A DNA stretch of 64,000 nt from Planctomycetaceae bacterium (GTDB taxonomy: Bacteria > Planctomycetota > Planctomycetia > Planctomycetales > Planctomycetaceae): positions 19,754 through 83,753 of the forward strand of contig OMIV01000254.1 of assembly GCA_900299185.1 (NCBI GenBank), written 5' to 3'. Below the pieces are notes generated by a model. The model was not told the origin of the DNA and ran no database searches. It saw only the letters and a program-made list of their open reading frames with translations. Shown here in pieces: positions 51,030 to 58,149 of this stretch. A program made the position numbers and the translations under genes. The first letter of the stretch is position 1, and the number at the start of each line of letters is the position of its first letter.

Positions 51030-51635
51030 ATGGATCAAGACGCCCCACCAACGCACTCCGATTTGGAACTTCTCGCGTCACTGCGAGCGGGTGAGGATGC
51101 AGCCTTTGAGACTCTCGTCCGACGTTATGGCGGCCGCATGCTGTCCGTGGCCAAGCGATTCTTAAGCAACGAAGCTGATGCTCATGACGCCGTCCAAGAA
51201 GCATTCCTCAGTGCGTTCAAAGCGCTGGCTTCGTTTGATGGTCGCGCTCAATTGGGAACATGGCTGCATCGCATCGTTGTTAATGCCGCCTTGATGAAAC
51301 TCAGAACGAAGTCGCGGCATCCAGAACTGTCGATCGACGATCTACTCCCCAAGTTCAAAGCCGACGGTCACCAAGAGGCGCCTTGCAGCCGTTGGAACGC
51401 ACCGCCCGTTGCAGACATGGAGAGAGCTGAAACTCAGCAACTCATTCGTGAGCACATCAACAAGTTGCCGGAGAGCTATCGCACGGTGTTGTTGCTGCGC
51501 GATATCGAGGAATTAGACACAGACGTCGTCGCACAAATTCTTGATCTCAATCCCGGCACGGTGAAAGTGCGACTGCATCGCGCTCGGCAAGCACTCCGCA
51601 CGCTGCTCGACCCACTGTTTGGAGGAAAACCATGA
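51030..51635 (+). CDS. ECF RNA polymerase sigma factor
   Basis: A 201-residue ECF sigma factor. Region 2 is readable (RRYGGRMLSVAKRFLSNEAD, VQEAFLSAFKALASF) with TWLHRIVVNAAL at its end, and region 4 has LPESYRTVLLLRDIEELDTD and NPGTVKVRLHRARQALRTL. The linker is longer than typical (about 45 residues, with HQEAPCSRWNAP). Its stop overlaps the start of the next gene (ATGA), so it is translationally coupled to the anti-sigma gene. Confidence 0.93.
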   Translation: MDQDAPPTHSDLELLASLRAGEDAAFETLVRRYGGRMLSVAKRFLSNEADAHDAVQEAFLSAFKALASFDGRAQLGTWLHRIVVNAALMKLRTKSRHPELSIDDLLPKFKADGHQEAPCSRWNAPPVADMERAETQQLIREHINKLPESYRTVLLLRDIEELDTDVVAQILDLNPGTVKVRLHRARQALRTLLDPLFGGKP

Positions 51636-51883
51636 TGACCTGCCAACAGTTGATCGATTTCTTATCGGACTACCTCGACGGCAAGTTGCCGCTGAGCCAA
51701 CGCGTCGCGTTTGAGTTGCATCTGACGTTGTGCCGCGACTGCCGCGCCTATTTGCACAACTACAAGACGGCAATCGAAGCCAGTCGGTCGGCGTTTGACG
51801 CTCCCGCAGATTCGCTCAAGGAAGTCATTCCTGAAGACCTCGTGAGTGCCATTTTGAAGGCGCGACAGAGCGAACAGTCGTAG
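51632..51883 (+). CDS. zf-HC2 anti-sigma factor
   Basis: An 83-residue protein with a zinc-binding anti-sigma motif: Cys near residue 4, then His (FELHLTLCRDC) followed by C-x2-C. It lacks a membrane helix, so it acts in the cytoplasm. ZAS-type anti-sigma factors release the sigma factor when their zinc-thiolate centre is oxidised; that fits the redox genes downstream. It overlaps the sigma gene by 4 bases (ATGA), and GGAGGA lies upstream. Confidence 0.9.
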   Translation: MMTCQQLIDFLSDYLDGKLPLSQRVAFELHLTLCRDCRAYLHNYKTAIEASRSAFDAPADSLKEVIPEDLVSAILKARQSEQS

Positions 51884-52128
51884 TTGTCTGCACGCTCAAT
51901 GAGTTGAAACTGATGGGCTCACGGCACGCCAACTCGGCGAGAACTTCGAGCTTCGACATCTTTTTTGAAATCCTCGTAACGCGAGTCTCGCACCGGCATC
52001 TGAATGCCGTCACTGCAGTGAACCGGACCACTCGCCCCGACCCATCTGTGTCGCGGATTGCTCGAGTGAGTCTGTGAGTTTCCTTGGTCGCGTTTCTGTT
52101 ACGAACTTTCTGCGAGGAGATTGTTGCC

Positions 52129-52431
52129 ATGAAGAATGTCACACTTATTACAGACGCCAGTTTGTTGTTGGGTGTTTGCTGCTTGTTGACGGGCTGCGGT
52201 GAATCCGCGAACGCCAACAAGATGACATCTCAGTCCGGCATGATGTCGGACGAGAAAATGAGCATGGAGAAGTCCGGGATGGAAAAGATGGACTCCGACA
52301 AGATGGGCATGGAGAAGATGTCGGGGGACAAGATGGCCGACGACAAAATGAGCGGCGACAAGATGAAGATGGGGATGGAGAAAATGGACTCCGGCAAAAT
52401 GTCCGACGACAAGATGGCGGACAAGAAATAG
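52129..52431 (+). CDS. Met-rich pentapeptide-repeat (MXKDX-like) lipoprotein
   Basis: A 100-residue lipoprotein with its lipobox at LLTGC (Cys23). GAGGAGA lies 9 bases before the ATG at 52129. The mature 78 residues contain 18 Met, with repeated K-M-x-x-D/E units (KMSGD, KMADD, KMSGD, KMSDD), and no aromatic residues or further Cys. The pattern matches the pentapeptide MXKDX proteins and the methionine-rich MrpX of Azospira, which is oxidised by hypochlorite and re-reduced by a YedY-type enzyme. A small inverted repeat (51994-52009) and a terminator (52454-52518) flank it. Metal binding (copper) is an alternative role for such Met/Asp-rich sequence. Confidence 0.85.
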   Translation: MKNVTLITDASLLLGVCCLLTGCGESANANKMTSQSGMMSDEKMSMEKSGMEKMDSDKMGMEKMSGDKMADDKMSGDKMKMGMEKMDSGKMSDDKMADKK

Positions 52432-52453
52432 TCGCATCACATCCGAGATAAAT

Positions 52454-52518
52454 GGGGCGCAGGTCGTTGAGCTTTGCTGATCCGCATCATCGCCAAGACT
52501 GACGACGCGCCCCTTTTT
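52454..52518 (+). terminator. Long-loop terminator after the Met-rich lipoprotein gene
   Basis: GGGGCGC (52454-52460) plus GTCGT (52463-52467) pair with ACGAC (52502-52506) plus GCGCCCC (52507-52513), with a 2-base bulge and a 34-base loop. Five Ts follow (52514-52518). Confidence 0.6.
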
Positions 52519-52736
52519 CGGACTTATTGCTTCGAGGTAACCGGCGATCGCTTTTCACGCATCGCCGCCTGCTGGCTCGGCACTGCAACCCTGACTTCGG
52601 ATGGCACCGACATAAACAGTCCGAGAGTGCTTCGGCTCAACGGAGCACTTCGACTCTGAGCGAAGTGATTCGTCGTGCCCCCGCAAACTCAGCGAGGAGA
52701 TGTCGCTGGGCTCTCTGAGCGGCTCTTCTTTCGAAG

Positions 52737-52758
52737 TCGCGGCCTCACTGCTTTAGGA
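52737..52758 (+). repeat. Short leader repeat with Shine-Dalgarno, copy 2
   Basis: It matches 47121-47142 in 20 of 22 positions, ending GCTTTAGGA; AGGAG (52755-52759) is 8 bases before the cytochrome ATG at 52768. Confidence 0.5.
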
Positions 52759-52767
52759 GATCGCTTC

Positions 52768-53436
52768 ATGCGTCGTATCGAGCATAAGCATCCGCGCCCC
52801 GTGCGCTGGATGCATTGGCTGAATGTCGTGCTACTCAGCGGAATGATTTGGAGCGGCCTGCTGATCTATTGGGCCAACGACATCTACAGCATCCGACTTG
52901 GCGAACGAATCTTGTTTCGGTTCTTTTCCGAGTCCGTTTATTCCGCGCTGGGCTTATCAGCTCGATTAGCAGAAGGCATGGCTTGGCACTTCGCACTGAT
53001 GTGGGGCTTTGCTTTGAACGGCTTGGCCTATGTGACTTAAACGTTGGTCTCTGGTGAGTGGCGGTACTTGGTCCCCAATCGCCAATCGTTTCGCGAACTA
53101 CTGATCGTCGTGTTGCATGATCTGCATCTCAGCCGAGTTGCTCCGCCGCCTCGCAAGTTCAACGCGGCTCAACAGCTCGCCTACACCAGCGTGATATTGA
53201 TGGGCGGCGGTTCGCTGGTAACGGGACTGGCCATCTACAAGCCCGTGCAATTCGCTTGGCTTACGACCTTGCTGGGTGGTTACGAGTGGGCGAGGTTCGA
53301 GCACTTCGCGCTAACAGTGGGGTATGTCCTGTTCTTTTTATTGCACATCACGCAGGTGATTCGTGCTGGTTGGAACAACTTTCGAGCAATGGTCTGCGGC
53401 TATGAACTCGTCGACGTTACCGAAAACGTCCGATGA
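52768..53436 (+). pseudogene. b561-type membrane cytochrome, in-frame TAA
   Basis: A cytochrome b561-like subunit of 222 codons beginning at ATG 52768 (MRRIEHKHPRPVRWMHWLNV). Histidine-bearing helices are visible in both halves: WMHWLN and WHFALMWGFALNGLAYV before the stop, then LHDLHLSR, FEHFALTVGYVLFFLLHITQ after it. Codon 91 is TAA (53038-53040) and the frame then continues without shift as TLVSGEWRYLVP, where relatives read roughly Y-G-L-x-SGEWR. A Tyr codon (TAT/TAC) is the likely original. It would pass electrons from the quinone pool to the molybdoenzyme. As written, only the first two helices would be made. Confidence 0.82.
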
Positions 53437-53496
53437 GAATTCACCGGCGATCCGCACGACGGACCTCATCTGTCGCTCATTCAACGGAGCTTCAAC

Positions 53497-54294
53497 ATGC
53501 CTGAGCATCACAACAATTTGAGCGTTGCAACGAGCACCACTGAGCCATCAGCCCCGTTTGGCAACGCTGATGCTGACAAAGAAATTCGCAGGCTCACTCG
53601 TCGCAGTTTCGCGACCGGAGGCATCGCGACGTTGCTGGGCGTGACAGGACTGGGTTGGCTCAAGACGGCACGTGAAGAGAACGGAGTTTCCTGGCCATTA
53701 CGGAAGATGTTGGAGTTCAACGCCAACGTGAGCCAATCGCTTTTTGATCCTGGGCGGATGGCGCCAACCTTCGATCGGACTCGAGCTGCGGACCCACGCG
53801 TAAACGGCATGTTGGGATTGAAGTCAGAGATCGATCACTCACGCTGGAAGTTGGACGTACTCAGCGGCGACATGAAGCCGATTGTCGAACGGTCGCTTTC
53901 GATGCAGGCGATCTACGAACTGCCGCGCTTTGAAATGGTGACTGAGTTCAAATGCGTGGAGGGCTGGAGTCAGATCGTGCATTGGACCGGAGCGCGACTC
54001 GCCGACTTCATCACACGCTATGGTCACGAGACTCCCTTCATCGGACTGACAACGCCTGATCGTGATTACTACGTCGGGCTTGAACGCGCCAGTGCCATCC
54101 ATGCTCAATCCATGCTCGCTTACGAAATGAATGGCGCTCCTCTGACATCCGGTCACGGAGCCCCGCTGCGATTGGTCTGCCCGTTGAAGTACGGCGTGAA
54201 GTCAATCAAACGCATCGGAGCCATCCACTTCGCGCATCAGCGTCCGGCAGACTACTGGGCCGAACGCGGATACGACTGGTACTTGGGACATTGA
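53497..54294 (+). CDS. Tat-exported YedY/MsrP-like molybdopterin oxidoreductase
   Basis: A 265-residue molybdoenzyme of the sulfite-oxidase fold. A Tat signal lies near the N-terminus (LTRRSFATGG then a hydrophobic stretch), and the Mo-binding Cys153 sits in FKCVEGWSQIVHWTG, which follows the YedY pattern CVEAWS-x-V-x-W. Later blocks are GAPLRLVCPLKYGVKSIKRI. MsrP/YedY reduces methionine sulfoxide in periplasmic proteins; a sulfite dehydrogenase is the main alternative. It starts 60 bases after the cytochrome gene, its likely electron partner. Confidence 0.9.
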   Translation: MPEHHNNLSVATSTTEPSAPFGNADADKEIRRLTRRSFATGGIATLLGVTGLGWLKTAREENGVSWPLRKMLEFNANVSQSLFDPGRMAPTFDRTRAADPRVNGMLGLKSEIDHSRWKLDVLSGDMKPIVERSLSMQAIYELPRFEMVTEFKCVEGWSQIVHWTGARLADFITRYGHETPFIGLTTPDRDYYVGLERASAIHAQSMLAYEMNGAPLTSGHGAPLRLVCPLKYGVKSIKRIGAIHFAHQRPADYWAERGYDWYLGH

Positions 54295-54327
54295 AGAACT
54301 CGACGACGGCGACTTCTTCTGACCACG

Positions 54328-57300
54328 TTACTTCATTGGAATCCCTGTCAGCTCATGCGCCTTCTGCTTGATGCCTCTTAAGTCCAACTTGCCAGTGCCC
54401 AGCAGCGGAATCGAGTCCACCTCAAAGAAGCTGTCTGCGCCTGGGATCCAGAGGTTTGGCAAGCCTGCGGCGCTCAAGTCTTTTTGGATCGCATCGATCG
54501 GCTTCGACATCGTCTTGTGCAGGACGATGATTCGCTCACCTTTGCTGTCATCGGGCACCGCTGTCACCGCGACTCGGATTTCGGCGTCATCGGATGTCGC
54601 ACCTGAATCGCCGATGCTGCGAATGAGTTCTTCTTCGATGCGGATATGCGGCACCATCTCGCCGCCAATCTTCGAGAAGCGACTGAGACGACCCGTAATC
54701 GTGATGAAGCCATCGTCATCAATGACGGCGATGTCGCCGGTGTTGTACCAGCCGTCCTTAATGACTTCGGACGACTTCTCAGGACGATTGAGGTAACCCA
54801 GCATCACGTTCGGACCTTTGAAGAGCAGCAAGCCAGGCTTGTTCGTCCCCAGGTCCGCTCCGGTGTCGGGATCAACGACACTCGCAGCGACGTTCGGCAC
54901 GGGGCGACCGACCGTTCCCATCTTTGTGCCGGTCTGTCCGGTGCCCGCAGCGTTGTTGCGGTGATCGGGTACGTTCGCGGCCGCCAAAGGCGAGAGTTCG
55001 GTCGTTCCAAAACCTTCCGTCGGCCAAATGCCGAACGCCTTGTGGAAGTCTTCTGCCAGGCTCAGCGGGAGCTTCTCGGCACCCACAATCGCCAAGTCCA
55101 TATGAGCCATTTGCTCTTTGGTGCAGCGCTTGAGGTACGTCTTCAGGAATGTCGGCGTCGCGGCGATGATCGAGACTTTGTGCTTCTCACACAGAGAGCC
55201 GACCGTGCGCGCGTCGAGCGGGTTGAAGTGATAGACCCCCTTGGGCGGCAACGTCAGCGGCAGCCACATCATCAGCGAGTAACCAAAGCTATGGAAGAAC
55301 GGCAACACCCCCATCAGAACGTCGTCGTTCGAGATCTGGAAGAGTTGATCTGCCGAGTGAATGTTCGAGCCCACGTTGCGGTGCGAGAGCATCACACCCT
55401 TGGGCTCACCCGTTGAACCCGACGTGAAGATGATCGTCATAGGGTCATTGGGATTGATGCGATGGAGACCAAGACGTCGTTCCAAACTCCAGATGGGTTC
55501 GACGAACGCTGAGATCCCCGCTTGCAACTTATCCATCGGAGTCACGCCGTCTTTGATGTCTTCCACAAAGACCCATTTGGCGTCGATCTTCATGGGCTTC
55601 TTTTCGAGGAACTTCTTGCTGGTGATGACGTGTGTAATTCCCGCCTCTCGAATGCAGAAATTCACAACGTCGTCGGACAGTGTGTAATTCAAATTCACCG
55701 ACGTCTTGCCGAGCAACGAAACCGCCGTATTTGCCAACACTCCGCCAACTGACGGTGGTAGCAAGATGCCTACGTTTTTCTCGTTGCGTTTGAGACTCTC
55801 ACGAGCAAGGACTCGAGCGAAGACCAGCGATCCGGCCAACAGCTTGCTGCCGGTCAACTCCATGCCCGCTGAGTCCGCCACCTTGGCTCGCTTACGTCCT
55901 TCGCGACAAGCTCGCAGGAACTGGCGGACTGGGATCAGATCATTCGATCGGTGAGACACAGCTTCGACTCCTAATTGCTCAACGGCTTGACGAACTTCAA
56001 CGACGCTATCGGGATCAGCCAGCGGAGGACCAAACACAATGCCGATCGGATAGGGCCAATGCTTCGGCCACTTCCAAAAGAACTTACCGCCGTGGTAACT
56101 AAAAATACTGCCCCAAAGTTGATCGAGGTAACACGGAATGACCGGCGCTCCGGTGCCCGCAACAATTCGCATCATGCCTCGATTGAACTGCTGCAACTGG
56201 CCGGTTCGAGTCAAAGCACCTTCGGCGAAAATACAAACTAGCTCGCCGTTCTTGATCGCTTCTTTCGCAGTGTTTAGCGATTGGATCAAAGCCTTGGGGC
56301 CATCCTCGCTCTTGATCGGAATCGTTCCGAACGTGCGTGCCAACCACCCGACGGGGCCGGGAACATCGACGTAGTCCGCATAGGCAATCATGCGAATGGG
56401 CCGGTCGGAAACCATGATCAGCAACACGCCATCGAGCCATGAAACATGGTTCGCCACGATCAAAGCTCCGCCCTTCTCGGGGATGAAATCGCGTCCGACA
56501 ACTCGAATGCGATAGAAGAACAAGCTCATGATCCAGACCACGAATCGAATCGTGGACTGCGGCAAGATGCGGAACGACTGCCAGATCACCGGAATCGTGC
56601 CGATACCCGCAACGAGGAAGATCACTCCCGGTGAAAGCTCCAGCACAGACCTCAGCACATGGAAGACGACTGAGGCACCGAGGATGAACGCGAAGGTCAA
56701 GAAGTTGGTCGCGGCGAGAATCGTGCCGCGTTTCTCGACATCACTGCGGTGCTGTAAGTTGGCTTCCAGTGGGATATCAAAGAAGCCGGCACTGGCACCG
56801 AGCAAGAACAACCAGAAGCAACAGAAGAAGAATGAAGGCTGCGACAACGCAGCGACGGTCGGATCGACGTACTGTCCGGAGACGAACAGCATGATCGAGC
56901 TGAAGGTGATGCCCATCGCGCCCACCGGGACGATCCCCAGTTCAACCTTGCCGCGAGATGCAATGCCCGCCAGGACGCTGCCCACACCGAGTCCGAGCAC
57001 GAGCAGTGCTCCCAGAATGCCGATGTCTTTCTTTTCGAGACCGAGCGTCGTCATTCCGAAGGGATCGATGTTGAGGTTGGCCAACGAAGCCAGCATCCAG
57101 AAGAACGCGACTCCCAAAGCTGTGCGTCGAATAGGACCATCAGCCCACAACATCTTCATGTCGCGAACGACAGCTGCTGCAGGGTTCCGCTCGAACTGCC
57201 GTTGAGGATCCGCCGCAACCAACTTGCGAATCATCAAGCTCGTCAACGTCCCGAGCACTGCCGTTCCAATGAGTGCCGCCGCCGGTAAGCCCAGATCGCC

Positions 57301-57858
57301 GAAACTCACGGGCTTTCGCATGTCGATGCCCGAGTTTCCGAACAGCCAATAGCCCGCGATCATGCCAACCGCAGATGCTCCCACAGTCGCGAGCCCCATA
57401 AAGCCGTTCGCACTGGAGAGATTTTCGTCCTTAACCAACTCTGGGATGGCGCCGTATTTGGATGGCCCGAACAAAGCCGATTGGCCGCCCATCATCGCCA
57501 CCACGCCCATCAACAACCACACGTTGCCACTGACGATGGCCGCCAGTCCCAACGCCATGATGATGATCTCGGCAATCTTGCAGAGGACGATCACCGTGCG
57601 TTTGCTGCAACGATCGGCGAGGTATCCAGCCGGAACGGCCAGCAACAGATACGGAACGGTGAAGGCTGCCAGTCCCAAGGTTAGTGCGAGCGAGTCATCA
57701 TCGCCGCGCTTCATGATGGGTTGAGCGAGGCAGACGGCAAACCAACGAAACATGTTGTCGTTGAGCGTGCCCAGCAGTTGAGTCAGCACGAGTCCGATGA
57801 AGCTTGGCGAACTGACTCCGCCACGAGCATCAAGTGCCGTATCCGTTTGAGTGGTCAT
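54328..57858 (-). CDS. aas: LplT-PlsC-acyl-ACP synthetase fusion (Aas-type)
   Basis: A 1176-residue triple fusion for lysophospholipid recycling. Residues 1-420 form an MFS transporter of the LplT type (GLVLTQLLGTLNDNMFRWF). Residues about 440-640 are a PlsC acyltransferase with the HX4D motif ANHVSWLD near 469. Residues about 690-1176 form an AMP-dependent synthetase (IIFTSGSTGEPKGVMLSH near 806, YNTGDIAVIDDDGF, GRLSRFSKIGGEMVP). Aas and LplT are adjacent but separate in many bacteria, and fused in others. The ATG at 57858 has AAGGA 8 bases upstream. Together the parts would import lysolipid, activate fatty acid and re-acylate. Confidence 0.93.
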   Translation of the reverse strand: MTTQTDTALDARGGVSSPSFIGLVLTQLLGTLNDNMFRWFAVCLAQPIMKRGDDDSLALTLGLAAFTVPYLLLAVPAGYLADRCSKRTVIVLCKIAEIIIMALGLAAIVSGNVWLLMGVVAMMGGQSALFGPSKYGAIPELVKDENLSSANGFMGLATVGASAVGMIAGYWLFGNSGIDMRKPVSFGDLGLPAAALIGTAVLGTLTSLMIRKLVAADPQRQFERNPAAAVVRDMKMLWADGPIRRTALGVAFFWMLASLANLNIDPFGMTTLGLEKKDIGILGALLVLGLGVGSVLAGIASRGKVELGIVPVGAMGITFSSIMLFVSGQYVDPTVAALSQPSFFFCCFWLFLLGASAGFFDIPLEANLQHRSDVEKRGTILAATNFLTFAFILGASVVFHVLRSVLELSPGVIFLVAGIGTIPVIWQSFRILPQSTIRFVVWIMSLFFYRIRVVGRDFIPEKGGALIVANHVSWLDGVLLIMVSDRPIRMIAYADYVDVPGPVGWLARTFGTIPIKSEDGPKALIQSLNTAKEAIKNGELVCIFAEGALTRTGQLQQFNRGMMRIVAGTGAPVIPCYLDQLWGSIFSYHGGKFFWKWPKHWPYPIGIVFGPPLADPDSVVEVRQAVEQLGVEAVSHRSNDLIPVRQFLRACREGRKRAKVADSAGMELTGSKLLAGSLVFARVLARESLKRNEKNVGILLPPSVGGVLANTAVSLLGKTSVNLNYTLSDDVVNFCIREAGITHVITSKKFLEKKPMKIDAKWVFVEDIKDGVTPMDKLQAGISAFVEPIWSLERRLGLHRINPNDPMTIIFTSGSTGEPKGVMLSHRNVGSNIHSADQLFQISNDDVLMGVLPFFHSFGYSLMMWLPLTLPPKGVYHFNPLDARTVGSLCEKHKVSIIAATPTFLKTYLKRCTKEQMAHMDLAIVGAEKLPLSLAEDFHKAFGIWPTEGFGTTELSPLAAANVPDHRNNAAGTGQTGTKMGTVGRPVPNVAASVVDPDTGADLGTNKPGLLLFKGPNVMLGYLNRPEKSSEVIKDGWYNTGDIAVIDDDGFITITGRLSRFSKIGGEMVPHIRIEEELIRSIGDSGATSDDAEIRVAVTAVPDDSKGERIIVLHKTMSKPIDAIQKDLSAAGLPNLWIPGADSFFEVDSIPLLGTGKLDLRGIKQKAHELTGIPMK

Positions 57859-58149
57859 TCTGGTCCTTCTGGACGTTGCATCCGCAGAAATCCGAGGCCT
57901 CTTTGTGGCACTCCTTGCGGCTTAAACAGGGCCGCGAGCGACAAGGTCGCAGGACGCAATCGGGGCGGAAATGTAATGCGATTCCGCGATTTTTCCCGGT
58001 CCAGTTTCAAGGAGAACGGTTCAACTCGACAAACTCGATCTTCACGACCAACGTCGAGGAACGTCTTGCACCGCTGACGTCACACGGCCAGCAGCGACAT
58101 CCAAATCCGAACCACAGCTACGACAGCCCTACCCGTCGCCCCAGCGCCT

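Larger units (their letters stand above)
52432..52767. other. 336-base gap: terminator plus leader of the cytochrome gene
   Basis: It holds the terminator at 52454-52518 and the leader repeat at 52737-52758. The middle 200 bases show no reliable frame or RNA gene, and probably carry a second promoter for the redox pair. Confidence 0.55.

Noticed and set aside
51967..51990. GAAAT ... GTCTCG as an ECF promoter
   Set aside because: The spacing between the two parts is shorter than in known ECF promoters; no second copy was found to support it.
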